DNA from: an uncultured Lachnospiraceae bacterium
GTDB taxonomy: Bacteria > Bacillota > Clostridia > Lachnospirales > Lachnospiraceae
NCBI GenBank assembly: GCA_958402795.1
Contig: CATXUX010000018.1
Location: forward strand, 1 to 64,000
Reading direction: 5' to 3'
Length of the DNA: 64,000 nucleotides
How positions within the stretch are numbered: position 1 is the stretch's first letter; every line of letters starts with the position of its first letter. Made by a program: the position numbers and the translations under genes. Below the pieces are notes generated by a model that ran no database searches, was not told the DNA's origin, and saw only the letters and a program-made list of their open reading frames with translations. Positions 16,871-25,790 of this stretch are shown in pieces.

Positions 16871-18490
16871 ATGAGTTTGCTGGAAGTGGAAGATTTAAGT
16901 GTACAGTTTCGGGATAAAAAGGCGGTTTGTTCCGTCGATTTTCAAATAGACCAGGGAGAGATCGTCGGGATCGTGGGCCCATCGGGATCCGGGAAGAGCA
17001 CGTTACTGCGTGCACTGATGGGACTTCTGTCGGATACAGCGGACATTTCCTACAAAACGTTGGAGATGGAAGGAGGCGCTTCTGCGATGGCGATGGTATT
17101 TCAGGATCCGCTGACATACCTGAACCCGTCGCTGAAAGTGGGGCGTCAGATTACGGAAACGATCCGCGTCCACCGAAAAAAAACAGATGGATATGGCTGC
17201 AGAGCAGACATCAGTAAACAGGCGGAGGAATACCTCAGAATGGCCGGATTTGCGAGACCGGAGCAGATGATGAACCGGTATCCGTTTGAACTATCCGGCG
17301 GGGAAGGACAGAGGGTGGTCATTGCGATCGCGCTTGCCTGCAGACCGCGGCTCTTGCTTGCGGACGAGCCGACGACCGCGCTGGATGTTGTGACGCAGGC
17401 ACAGGTATTGGACTGCTTAAAGGGTATTGCACAAAAGACCGGTACTGCGGTTTTGATCGTAAGCCATGACCGGAGCGTGATCGATTCAATCGCGGACCGG
17501 GTACTTCGGATGGAAACCGGGCATATGGAAGAAGAGCATTCAGATGGACAGCGTTTTCATGAACGGCGTTTCAAAGAATGGTGCGGGAAAAGAAATGTTC
17601 GCATTTCCTGTGAACGGGAATCCAATGGGGGTGAACCGGAGAAAAAAGTACAATGGGCGGACAAGTCCGGTTCGCTTTCTTCCCTTCTGCAGGTGGAAGA
17701 ACTTTGTAAATCTTACCGGAAAAGCAGTGGATTTCGGAAAAAAACGGTGACGGAAGCGGTAAAAGAGGTTTCTTTTTCCATCAGGAGAGGGGAAACTTAC
17801 GGACTGGTAGGGGAAAGCGGCTGTGGAAAGACAACCCTTGCCGGGATGATCGCGGGAATCGTGGAACCGGATGCCGGAACGATCGTGTTTGAAGGGGAAC
17901 CCCTGAAGAGTATTAAAAAGGGTCGTCCGAGGGACACAGTCCACAGGATTCAGATGGTCTTTCAGGATACCGGGGCGTCGCTGGATCCGAGGTGCACGAT
18001 TGAAGAGATGCTGGAAGAACCGCTTTTGATGCGTGACAAATATCACATGGAGACGGAGAGGGATATCGACAGGAACACAAAAAGAGAGCGCAGACGGGAG
18101 AAAACTGCCGGAATGCTTCGTATGGTCGGACTGCAGCCGGAAGACGGGAAACGATATCCGCGTACATTTTCCGGTGGGGAGCGTCAGAGAATCTGTATTG
18201 CACGGGCGCTGATGTCTGATCCGGAGCTGCTCATTCTGGACGAACCGGTGTCCGCGCTGGACGCTCTTACCCAGGGACAGATTCTGGAACTGTTGAAAAA
18301 AATTCAGGAAGAAAGAAATGTGTCGTATCTTTTAATCTCGCATGACCTGCATCTGGTACAGGATATATGCAGCCGGGTTGGCGTCATGTATGCAGGAGAA
18401 CTGGCAGAATCCGGCCGGACAGAGGAAGTGTGCGAAAACCCGCAGCATCCCTATACAAAGCGGCTGCTGGCTGCTTCGCCGGTTCGTTGA
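16871..18490 (+). CDS. Fused double ATPase of Opp/Nik-type ABC importer
   Basis: Single 539-residue polypeptide with two complete nucleotide-binding domains, equivalent to DppD plus DppF or NikD plus NikE. Domain 1 has Walker A GPSGSGKST at 36-44, signature LSGGEGQR and Walker B LLLADEPTTALD. Domain 2 starts near residue 275 and has GESGCGKTT near 315, signature FSGGERQR and LLILDEP. The tail contains NPQHPYTKRLLAA, the oligopeptide-type C-terminal motif. A charged linker of about 55 residues joins the domains. It follows the permeases by 7 bp and should power import at the membrane. Confidence 0.9.
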   Translation: MSLLEVEDLSVQFRDKKAVCSVDFQIDQGEIVGIVGPSGSGKSTLLRALMGLLSDTADISYKTLEMEGGASAMAMVFQDPLTYLNPSLKVGRQITETIRVHRKKTDGYGCRADISKQAEEYLRMAGFARPEQMMNRYPFELSGGEGQRVVIAIALACRPRLLLADEPTTALDVVTQAQVLDCLKGIAQKTGTAVLIVSHDRSVIDSIADRVLRMETGHMEEEHSDGQRFHERRFKEWCGKRNVRISCERESNGGEPEKKVQWADKSGSLSSLLQVEELCKSYRKSSGFRKKTVTEAVKEVSFSIRRGETYGLVGESGCGKTTLAGMIAGIVEPDAGTIVFEGEPLKSIKKGRPRDTVHRIQMVFQDTGASLDPRCTIEEMLEEPLLMRDKYHMETERDIDRNTKRERRREKTAGMLRMVGLQPEDGKRYPRTFSGGERQRICIARALMSDPELLILDEPVSALDALTQGQILELLKKIQEERNVSYLLISHDLHLVQDICSRVGVMYAGELAESGRTEEVCENPQHPYTKRLLAASPVR

Positions 18491-18528
18491 TGAAGAGGAT
18501 GAAACCGCAAAAATCAAGGAGAATCTAT

Positions 18529-20172
18529 ATGAAATTGAACAAAAGAACACGAAGAACGATCAGTCTGCTTCTCGCGGCACTTTTATGCTGCAGCACGCTT
18601 CTGGGCGGATGCAGCAGTCAGGAAGAGGCAGAAGAGAGGGCGGACATCAAAGAGATTACCATTGCCATAAACAGTGAGAGCGGCGGACTGGATCCGGCGG
18701 GAATGATCGCACTGACGTATCTTTCCTATTCCGTTTCGGCACTGGATGAACTGCTGACTTTTGATGAGAACGGAGAGATCGAATATCGTGCCGCCGAATC
18801 TTATGAGGTGAATGACGATTCTACAGTGTGGACGTTCCATCTGCGGGAAGGAGCGGTCTGGTCTGACGGGACGCCGGTCACTTCGGCAGATTTTTTGAAT
18901 ACGATTACCCGGTCTCTTGATCCGAAGAGCGGAAACGGCTATGCAAATTATCTGTTCCCGATTGAGAATGCGGAGGCCGTTTACAATGGAGAGGCAGATA
19001 TCGAAACGCTTGGCGTGGAGACGCCGGACGATGACACGCTGATCTTTCACCTGTCAAAGCCGTGCGTATATTTTCTCGATCTGCTCCGTCTTCCGGTCTA
19101 TACGCCTTCCTGCGTGAAGTATGCGGATTCTACAGACAGCGGGTGGGACAAGGATCCCCAGACCAGCGTGGCAAATGGTCCGTTTTATCTGGCAGAATAT
19201 GAGCCGGGCCAGTATTTTGTGCTGAAGAAGAATCCGAAATACTGGAATGCCGACGCCGTGCATCTGGATCAGATCACCTACCGTTTTTTCGACAGCCAGG
19301 AAGCAATGGCGAACGCCTACGAAAGCGGTGCTGTGGATGTGGCGTGCGGACTGCCCTCCTCGGTGTCGGAACTCTACGAAGGGCAGGAAGATCTGGTTGT
19401 GACAAATAATATTGCAACGAGGTATATTTATCCGAATCTAAATGTAGAACCGTTAAACGATGTGCGTGTGCGAAAAGCGCTCACGCTTGCCATTGACCGG
19501 GAAGAACTATGCAGGATTGTCGGGACAGATACGGAGCCGACGACAAACTTTCTTGCAAAGTATATGACGAATAAAGATACCGGGGAATATTATGCGGAAG
19601 AAAACGGACCGCTTTTCGAAGAAAATGTGGAGGAAGCGCAGGAGCTTCTTGCCGAGGCAGGATATCCGGACGGGGAAGGATTTCCGAAACTGACGTATTA
19701 TTATCCGTCGCTGGAGCAGGATTCTGATACGGCGCAGGTGCTTCAGGAACAGTGGAAGAAGAACCTGAATATAGAGATCGAACTGAACGCCCAGGAGCTT
19801 CAGGTCAATTATACCCAGCGCAGGTCAGGCGATTTTGATCTGTGCCGGATGAACTGGACGGCGGATTTTGCGGATCCCTATACGTATTTGTCCATGCTGC
19901 TTTCCAACAGTACGTATAACTGCAGTGGGATTGGGGACGCGGAGTATGACGCGCTTGTGGAGCAGTCCGATACCGAGACAGATCCGAAAAAGCGCGCGGA
20001 ACTGGTCCGCCAGGCAGAACAGCTTGCGGTGGGAGAACAGTTCTATATCATTCCGTTGTATTCGACAAAGAGCGTGAATCTGATCCGCCCGGAAATCCGT
20101 GGAATCCGGCAGATTCCGGCGACCGGAGCGCTGGAGTATCGGTATGCGGACCTTGCAGGCGGCGGGGAGTAA
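18529..20172 (+). CDS. Extracellular solute-binding lipoprotein, SBP family 5 (Opp/Dpp/Nik type)
   Basis: Substrate-capture component. The protein starts at ATG 18529 after AAGGAGA. A basic n-region, a hydrophobic stretch and lipobox LGGC put the lipidated Cys at residue 28, so it should sit on the outer face of the membrane. Family 5 features are WTFHLREGAVWSDGTPVTSADF near residue 100, VANGPFYLAEYEPGQYFVLKKNP near 215-237 and NDVRVRKALTLAIDR near 310. Length 547 is normal. Because it is encoded between hemC/cobA-hemD and cobU/cbiC/sirC, its ligand is plausibly a cobalt or nickel complex, a corrinoid or tetrapyrrole precursor, or a peptide. That is inference from context. Confidence 0.88.
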   Translation: MKLNKRTRRTISLLLAALLCCSTLLGGCSSQEEAEERADIKEITIAINSESGGLDPAGMIALTYLSYSVSALDELLTFDENGEIEYRAAESYEVNDDSTVWTFHLREGAVWSDGTPVTSADFLNTITRSLDPKSGNGYANYLFPIENAEAVYNGEADIETLGVETPDDDTLIFHLSKPCVYFLDLLRLPVYTPSCVKYADSTDSGWDKDPQTSVANGPFYLAEYEPGQYFVLKKNPKYWNADAVHLDQITYRFFDSQEAMANAYESGAVDVACGLPSSVSELYEGQEDLVVTNNIATRYIYPNLNVEPLNDVRVRKALTLAIDREELCRIVGTDTEPTTNFLAKYMTNKDTGEYYAEENGPLFEENVEEAQELLAEAGYPDGEGFPKLTYYYPSLEQDSDTAQVLQEQWKKNLNIEIELNAQELQVNYTQRRSGDFDLCRMNWTADFADPYTYLSMLLSNSTYNCSGIGDAEYDALVEQSDTETDPKKRAELVRQAEQLAVGEQFYIIPLYSTKSVNLIRPEIRGIRQIPATGALEYRYADLAGGGE

Positions 20173-20264
20173 GGCGCGGCGGAAGGAGAATGGAAAACCG
20201 ACGGTGAGGGGGCAAGCGCAGCGGCAGTAAAATGGAACTATGCTGCAGAAAGTGAGGGCGAGAG

Positions 20265-21296
20265 ATGTTGTATTTGGTGACCGGCGGCAGCGGGAGCGGC
20301 AAGTCGGAGTATGCGGAGCAGAAACTTTGTGAGTTGTGCGAAGCGGCAGGCGGCGGAGTGAAACTGTATCTGGCGACGATGATCCCCTACGGAGAGGAAA
20401 CCAGGCAGAAAATCGCCCGTCACAGGAAACTGCGCGCCGGCAAAGGGTTTGTAACCTGTGAGTGCTATACAGATGTGGAACGCTTCGCAGAAGAAGAGCT
20501 TCCGAAGGCCGCAGACGGCAGACAGTCATTTGTACTGCTTGAATGTATGTCGAATCTGACGGCGAATGAGATGTTTGGCGCTCAGGAGTCTGTCGCAGAT
20601 GATACGGGGGGAGAAGCCAAAAGAGAAGAAAGAACAGTGGAATCCATTGCAGAAAAGATCTGCCGCGGCATCCGATGCCTTATGGAAAACTGCCGGGATC
20701 TCGTGGTTGTCACCAATGAAGTGTTTTCAGAATCTTCCGGGGACACACCGGAAATGCGCCGGTATAAACAACTGCTCGGAATGGTCAACTGCAGACTGGC
20801 GGACCAGGCGGCAGAGACGGTTGAAGTGGTTTATGGAATTCCGGTACACGTGCAGGAGAGGGCAGAGGTCAAAACGATGAATGAGAAAGAGAAAAACGAA
20901 AAAAATCCCGGCGCGGGACTGCGTTTGATCATCGGCGGCGCCTTTCAGGGAAAACGGTCGTATGCGAAAGAAAAATATCCCGGTATTGCATGGATCAACG
21001 GGGAGAACTGTCTGCCCGGAGAGATTGACGCCTGCCGTGGAATATACCATTTCGAACGGTATATCCGGCGGCTGATGGAAACGGATATGACAAGTGTGCA
21101 TGGACTGGCAAAGCGGATCATCCAAAACAATCCGGATCTTGTGATCATTTGTGATGAGATCGGATATGGCCTTGTTCCGGTGGATGCGTTTGAACGGAAT
21201 TACCGGGAACAGACAGGGCGGATCTGTACAGAGCTTGCCGAAGCTGCTGTGGAAGTGGAACGGGTGGTCTGCGGCATCGGAACGCGGATAAAATAA
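20265..21296 (+). CDS. cobU: Adenosylcobinamide kinase/guanylyltransferase CobU fused to a second CobU-like domain
   Basis: Residues about 1-200 form a standard CobU: P-loop VTGGSGSGKSEYAE, the ATMIPYGEE strand near 38, the HRKLRAGKGF segment near 56 holding the histidine expected to carry GMP, LLECMSNLTANE near 88, and VVVTNEVFS near 148. Residues about 214-343 form a shorter CobU-like domain with a modified P-loop (IGGAFQGKRSYA), VIICDEIGYGLVP near 288 and the family-like RNYREQTGRI. CobU is normally about 180 residues, so at 343 this is a fusion of CobU with a diverged paralogue. The second domain lacks the HRxxR element, so it probably does not do the full CobU reaction. Confidence 0.88.
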   Translation: MLYLVTGGSGSGKSEYAEQKLCELCEAAGGGVKLYLATMIPYGEETRQKIARHRKLRAGKGFVTCECYTDVERFAEEELPKAADGRQSFVLLECMSNLTANEMFGAQESVADDTGGEAKREERTVESIAEKICRGIRCLMENCRDLVVVTNEVFSESSGDTPEMRRYKQLLGMVNCRLADQAAETVEVVYGIPVHVQERAEVKTMNEKEKNEKNPGAGLRLIIGGAFQGKRSYAKEKYPGIAWINGENCLPGEIDACRGIYHFERYIRRLMETDMTSVHGLAKRIIQNNPDLVIICDEIGYGLVPVDAFERNYREQTGRICTELAEAAVEVERVVCGIGTRIK

Positions 21297-21330
21297 GAAA
21301 CAGCGTTAGAAAAAGAAGGAGATTCTTGGT

Positions 21331-21972
21331 ATGAAAGTGGAACTGGAGCGGGTTCTCCCGCAGGAGATCGAGAAGAGGAGTTTTGAGATCATTACGGAAG
21401 AACTGGGGGATACTTTGCTGGTTCCGGGAACGGAACCCATTGTAAAACGCTGTATCCACACGAGCGCGGATTTTGATTATGCGAAAAATCTGGTTTTTTC
21501 CGATCATGCGGTGGAACATGCGATGCAGGCAATCCGTGACGGGGCGTCAATCGTGACAGACACACAGATGGGAAGATCCGGGATCAATAAGAAGCGTCTT
21601 GCCCGGTATGGCGGAGAGGTGTACTGTTTTATGTCTGACGAGGATGTGGCGGAGGATGCAAAAAAGCAAGGAACAACGCGGGCTGTGGCAAGCATGGAAA
21701 AGGCGGCAAAACTGGATAAAAAACTGATCTTTGCAGTCGGAAATGCGCCGACGGCTCTGGTGCATCTCTATGAGCTGGTGCAGTCAGGTGCTCTGAAACC
21801 GGAACTGATCATCGGAGTACCGGTCGGATTCGTTAATGTGGTACAGTCCAAAGAACTGATCCTGCAGCTTCCGGATACGCCTTACATCGTTGCAAGAGGA
21901 AGAAAAGGGGGAAGCAACATTGCGGCATGCATCTGCAATGCATTGATTTATATGCTGGATGAGAACGTATAA
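21331..21972 (+). CDS. cbiC: Cobalt-precorrin-8 methylmutase CbiC
   Basis: Moves the methyl group from C11 to C12, producing cobyrinate. The 213-residue protein has His43 in RCIHTSADFDY, the histidine conserved for catalysis in CobH/CbiC, plus VTDTQMGRSGINK near residue 71, FAVGNAPTALVHLYE near 135 and the C-terminal ARGRKGGSNIAACICNAL. Length is typical. ATG 21331 follows AAGGAGA. Its place after cobU and before sirC keeps early ring-building enzymes at the distal end of the operon. Confidence 0.95.
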   Translation: MKVELERVLPQEIEKRSFEIITEELGDTLLVPGTEPIVKRCIHTSADFDYAKNLVFSDHAVEHAMQAIRDGASIVTDTQMGRSGINKKRLARYGGEVYCFMSDEDVAEDAKKQGTTRAVASMEKAAKLDKKLIFAVGNAPTALVHLYELVQSGALKPELIIGVPVGFVNVVQSKELILQLPDTPYIVARGRKGGSNIAACICNALIYMLDENV

Positions 21973-22013
21973 AAAGAGAAGGGCGAGTGCGGCACATAGT
22001 TGGGAGGAACAAA

Positions 22014-22520
22014 ATGGAACATGCGTATTTTCCGATGTTTGTAGACATATCCGATTGGAATGTCCTTGTAGTGGGAGGCGGCACAATAGCCGCGCGGCGT
22101 GTGGGAACGCTGCGTCATTTTACAGAACATATTACGGTACTTTCTCCAAAGCTCTGTGAAAGCATGGAGCTTTTGCATCAGAGCGGAGTGATCCGCTGGC
22201 TGCGCGGGGAATATACGCCGGAGCTTCTGGAGAATAGGGATCTTGTTCTGGCTGCCACCGACCGGCCGGAAATAAACCGGAAGATCGTAGAGGACTGCCG
22301 GGAAAAGAATGATGCTGCGGGGAAGAAACAGCAGAATCGCCGGATTCTGGTCAATACGGCAGATGACAAAGAGTTATGCGATTTTTATTTTCCCAGTGTG
22401 GTGCAGACGGACAACGTGACGGTTGGAATCAGCTCCGGGGGGACCAATCCCGGGAAGGTCAAAGAAGTGAGGCGGCAAATCGAGAATCTGCTGGAGGTTT
22501 CCGGAACATATATTCCGTGA
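22014..22520 (+). CDS. Precorrin-2 dehydrogenase SirC-like (possible ferrochelatase/cobaltochelatase)
   Basis: NAD-dependent oxidation of precorrin-2 to sirohydrochlorin (factor II), the substrate for cobalt insertion. The Rossmann motif VLVVGGGTIAARR lies at residues about 17-29; LVLAATDRPEIN near 78 and NTADDKELCDFYFPSVVQ near 108-125 match the CysG N-terminal/SirC family. ATG 22014 is preferred over the in-frame GTG at 21987 because GGGAGGA precedes it and the family start PMFVDI follows soon after. With 168 residues it lacks most of the C-terminal helical domain of longer SirC/CysG proteins, so chelatase activity is doubtful. It is the last gene of the operon. Confidence 0.88.
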   Translation: MEHAYFPMFVDISDWNVLVVGGGTIAARRVGTLRHFTEHITVLSPKLCESMELLHQSGVIRWLRGEYTPELLENRDLVLAATDRPEINRKIVEDCREKNDAAGKKQQNRRILVNTADDKELCDFYFPSVVQTDNVTVGISSGGTNPGKVKEVRRQIENLLEVSGTYIP

Positions 22521-22558
22521 GGCAAAACAGATCCGGAGAACGCGGATACAAAAATTTG

Positions 22559-22611
22559 TGCTAGAGTTGCTAAAGATACTTCTAAAAGATGCGGACAAAT
22601 ACCGTTATAAT
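22559..22611 (+). promoter_or_regulatory. Conserved operator-promoter 1 (upstream of GH43)
   Basis: TGCTAG at 22559 and TTCTAA at 22580 lie exactly 21 bp apart; TATAAT is at 22606. There is no TTGACA-like -35, since TTCTAA occupies that place. Same layout as four other promoters in this window. It lies just beyond the end of the cobalamin operon. The layout fits an AraC-family class II activator site. Confidence 0.75.
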
Positions 22612-22642
22612 GAAATCATTAAGACAGAAGGAGAAGTAGAAT

Positions 22643-24442
22643 ATGAAGAAGTATTTTTGTAATCCGGTCAATATCAATTATCGTTATCAGTTCAATCAGG
22701 ATCCGATGAAAAACGGTCTGATTGAAGTTGCAAGGGAAGCTGCCGATCCGTCATTGATCCTGTTTCAGGGGAAGTATTATATTTTTGCATCGATGACGCT
22801 TGGCGTATGGGTATCGGATGATCTGGTTCAATGGGAAAATCATCGTCTGCCGGAGAATCTTCCGCTGTATGATTATGCGCCGGATGTACGGGTGATCGGG
22901 GACTACGTGTATTTCAGCGCGTCAAAACGAGGTGAGATCTGCAATTTTTACCGCACGAAGGATGTGCTGAACGGTCCTTATGAGGAAATCAAGGGGAGCT
23001 TTGATTTCTGGGATCCGAATCTGTTTGCGGACGATGACGGCAGAGAGTATTTTTACTGGGGGTGTGCCGGTCTCAAGCCGATCTGGGGCGTGGAACTGGA
23101 TCCGGAAACGATGCTTCCGCTGGGAGAGAAGAAAGATCTGATTTGGGGAGATCCGTTTACAAAAGGATATGAACGGAGCGGAGAAGATAACAGTATCCTG
23201 CCGCTCACAGAAGAGGAGCTGGATCAGGCCGTGAAAGCATTTTTAAAGAAACAGGGGATCCCCGAGGGACAGGAACTTCCGCAGGAACCATTGGATATGC
23301 TGTGCGGCTTCCTGAGCAAAGCGCCGTATATTGAAGGTGCGTGGATGAGTAAACTGAACGGAAAATATTACCTCCAGTATGCGTTTGGCGGGACACAGTA
23401 TAATACGTACGGAGACGGCGTATATGTATCAGACTCTCCGCTGGGAGATTTTAAACCGGCCGCGAATAATCCGTATTCCTTCAATCCGGGAGGATTTATG
23501 CCGGGAGCGGGACACGGTTCTACCATGCAGGATCAGTCGGGAAATCTCTGGCATGCGGCGACGATGCGTATCAGCGTAAACCATTCTTTTGAACGCAGGG
23601 TAGGTATCTGGAAAGCGGGTCTGGATGAAGACGGGGAATTATTCTGCGACCAGCGCTACGGGGACTGGCCGATGTGTCTGGAAGACGGAAAGGCCGAACC
23701 ATGGAAAGAGCCGGAATGGTATCTGCTGAATTATCACAGGCCGATGACCGCATCCTCTTTTGAGGAAGGACATGAGCCGGAAAAGGCGGCAGATGAAAAT
23801 GTACAGACGTGGTGGCGTGCATCGGACGAGACGCCGGGACACTGGCTGATGACAGATCTGGGAAGCTGCTGTACGGTTCATGCCGTGCAGATCAACTTTG
23901 CCGATGATAAGATTGAAATACCGCTTCCGGGAGAAATACGGGGAACATCCCAGCCAAGGTATATCGAGGAGAAAGATTATGTGACACGGTGGATCCTGGA
24001 AGGATCAAAGGACGGAGAAAACTGGCAGGTGTTAGAAGATAAGAGCGGGGCGCAGACGGATCTTTCCCATGATTTTCTCGTTTGGGAGGAAGGAAAAGAA
24101 CTCCGTTATCTGAAACTGACTGTTCTGGAAGTACCTTACGCGCAGAAACCGTGCATCTCCGGACTCCGTGTATTTGGGATCGGAAACGGGGACCGGCCGG
24201 ATGCACCGGTATTTCAGGCTGTCCGTACCAGCGACATTGATATGGAAGTGACGATGGAAGAAAACAAAGCAGTCGGATATAACATACTCTGGGGACTCTC
24301 CCCCGAAAAGCTGTACCACAGCTATCGTTTTTATGGGACGAAAAAACGGATCGGAGCATTGGTAAAAGGCTGTGAATACTATGTGCGGGTAGACGCATTT
24401 AACGAGAACGGAATCACACATGGAGAGACGGTAAAGCTGTGA
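22643..24442 (+). CDS. GH43-family glycosidase with discoidin-like and FN3-like C-terminal modules
   Basis: Predicted cytoplasmic exo-glycosidase, likely arabinosidase or xylosidase class; no signal peptide. A five-bladed GH43-type domain spans about residues 28-345 with the expected acidic residues: Asp35 in AADPSLI (base), Asp81 in YAPDV, Asp124 in FWDPNLF, and Glu231 in YIEGAWM (acid). Residues about 365-515 look like an F5/8 type C (discoidin) module (AADENVQTWWRAS, LGSCCTVHAVQI), and the last 80 residues look like an FN3 domain (DAPVFQA, VRVDAFNENG). It has its own conserved operator-promoter and is separated from the next gene by a separate promoter, so it is probably monocistronic. Substrate is not deducible. 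Confidence 0.85.
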   Translation: MKKYFCNPVNINYRYQFNQDPMKNGLIEVAREAADPSLILFQGKYYIFASMTLGVWVSDDLVQWENHRLPENLPLYDYAPDVRVIGDYVYFSASKRGEICNFYRTKDVLNGPYEEIKGSFDFWDPNLFADDDGREYFYWGCAGLKPIWGVELDPETMLPLGEKKDLIWGDPFTKGYERSGEDNSILPLTEEELDQAVKAFLKKQGIPEGQELPQEPLDMLCGFLSKAPYIEGAWMSKLNGKYYLQYAFGGTQYNTYGDGVYVSDSPLGDFKPAANNPYSFNPGGFMPGAGHGSTMQDQSGNLWHAATMRISVNHSFERRVGIWKAGLDEDGELFCDQRYGDWPMCLEDGKAEPWKEPEWYLLNYHRPMTASSFEEGHEPEKAADENVQTWWRASDETPGHWLMTDLGSCCTVHAVQINFADDKIEIPLPGEIRGTSQPRYIEEKDYVTRWILEGSKDGENWQVLEDKSGAQTDLSHDFLVWEEGKELRYLKLTVLEVPYAQKPCISGLRVFGIGNGDRPDAPVFQAVRTSDIDMEVTMEENKAVGYNILWGLSPEKLYHSYRFYGTKKRIGALVKGCEYYVRVDAFNENGITHGETVKL

Positions 24443-24495
24443 TCCGGTAAAAAGGGGAAATAATAGAGGACATCCCTCTGATTCATGGAAAAATG

Positions 24496-24524
24496 TTGAC
24501 ATCCTTTGCAGGAAAGATTATCCT
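24496..24524 (+). promoter_or_regulatory. Promoter of first AraC regulator gene
   Basis: TTGACA at 24496-24501 and TATCCT at 24519-24524 with a 17-bp spacer, about 43 bp ahead of the ATG. A consensus -35, unlike the activator-type promoters of the enzyme genes, suggests constitutive expression. Confidence 0.55.
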
Positions 24525-24566
24525 AAAATAGATGATACTCTGGCAGATGGAAGGATGTGACAAGAC

Positions 24567-25781
24567 ATGGATCAGAGGGAATTTCAGCTTTTACAGGGGA
24601 TGCTGCACGCGCAGGGGATTGATCTGCATGTGTTCGTCGAGCCGTTTGAGCAAATCGCTGAATTTGACAAGGGACTTCGGGCACAGCTTTATAAGAATTA
24701 TGATTATCTGGAACTTGTAAAAAGGACGCAGGAGTATCTGGCGGAAAATTACCTGTACATTGTGACAGACAATTTTGACGTGAATTATATTTTTATCGTC
24801 GGACCAAAGAGCCTGGAGCAAAAGGTTCTGATCACAGCAGGCCCGTATCTGGAGTCCGATAAGCACCTTGATCCGGCGGATATCGTGGAAAAGAACGGAC
24901 TAGAGATCTACCATATAGGGGTTCTGAAAGAGTACTACAACAGCATTCCGGAAGTTCAGAATGTGGAGTCTATTATCCATGTTTTTATGGCATACTTCGG
25001 ATTTGACTTTCAGATGGAGAGAAGAACCATGAAACTGGTCGAAGAGCTGGATCAGATGGAATCCCGGGTGGAGGACGACGAACTGTCTATGAGTCTGATT
25101 GAAGAGCGGTATCGCTGTGAGGACGCGCTGCTTTCTGCGGTGGAAGAGGGAGATATTACGAAGGTAATTCTCATTGAAAACCAGATCGCAAAGTATCGTC
25201 TGGAGCCGAGAAGCCGGGATAATATGCGGGACAACAAAAACATGCTCCTGACGCTGAACGTACTGTTTCGGAAAAGCGTACAGAAGGCCAAGGTACATCC
25301 GGCGCATATTGATTCGGTATCCGCGTCATTTGCAAAGCGGATCGAAAACTGCCGGACAGGAGCAGAGTTAGGAAAACTGTCGGCGGAGATGGGGAGAAAA
25401 TACTGTCATCTGGTGCAGAATTATTCGCTGAAAGGATATTCCGAGCTGATCGAGCAGGTGATCAACTACATTGATTTCCATCTGAAAGAACCGCTGAGCC
25501 TGGCATATCTGGCGGAAAAGTTTTCGGTCAATTCCAGTTATCTGTCCGCGCAGTTCAAAAAGGAAAGCGGAAATACGCTGACCGGTTATCTCAATGAAAA
25601 GCGGGTGCAGAGTTCACAGATGCTGCTGGCGACAACGACGCTGCCGATTCAGGAGGTCGCTGCAAGAGTGGGGATCTATGATGAGAATTATTTTTCCCGT
25701 TTATTTAAAAAACTCAGGCATCTTACTCCGCGGGAATACCGGAATAAGATGCAGAATCCGGATACAGACGCTCAGAAATGA
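24567..25781 (+). CDS. AraC-family transcriptional regulator (paralogue 1)
   Basis: 404-residue regulator. The C-terminal about 100 residues form the two-helix-turn-helix AraC domain (VINYIDFHLKEPLSLAYLAEKF, YLSAQFKKESG, and the second HTH PIQEVAARVGIYDENYFSRLFKK). The N-terminal about 290 residues are an uncharacterised sensor-like region with no cupin signature; its middle (NMLLTLNVLFRKSVQKAKVHPAHID) recurs in the other two AraC proteins of the window. It aligns end to end with the protein at 32965-34188. It lies between GH43 and the tannase, and is a candidate activator of the five TGCTAG/TTCTAA promoters. Its 3' end overlaps the convergent tannase gene by 10 bp. Confidence 0.9.
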   Translation: MDQREFQLLQGMLHAQGIDLHVFVEPFEQIAEFDKGLRAQLYKNYDYLELVKRTQEYLAENYLYIVTDNFDVNYIFIVGPKSLEQKVLITAGPYLESDKHLDPADIVEKNGLEIYHIGVLKEYYNSIPEVQNVESIIHVFMAYFGFDFQMERRTMKLVEELDQMESRVEDDELSMSLIEERYRCEDALLSAVEEGDITKVILIENQIAKYRLEPRSRDNMRDNKNMLLTLNVLFRKSVQKAKVHPAHIDSVSASFAKRIENCRTGAELGKLSAEMGRKYCHLVQNYSLKGYSELIEQVINYIDFHLKEPLSLAYLAEKFSVNSSYLSAQFKKESGNTLTGYLNEKRVQSSQMLLATTTLPIQEVAARVGIYDENYFSRLFKKLRHLTPREYRNKMQNPDTDAQK

Positions 25782-25790
25782 GCGTCTGTA
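25763..25790. terminator. Bidirectional terminator at convergent gene ends
   Basis: A perfect 12-bp stem (25763-25774 with 25779-25790) around a GAAA loop covers the stop codons of both the AraC gene (plus) and the tannase gene (minus). T-tract on the plus side is short (TTT). Confidence 0.7.

Noticed and set aside
18367..18528. Upstream extension of the solute-binding lipoprotein
   Set aside because: It would bury the lipoprotein signal peptide; ATG 18529 has AAGGAGA and gives a proper n-region.
24490..24530. A sixth TGCTAG/TTCTAA operator ahead of the first AraC gene
   Set aside because: TCCTAA is present at 24521, but the position 21 bp upstream reads unlike TGCTAG, and a consensus-like TTGACA-17-TATCCT promoter explains the region better.
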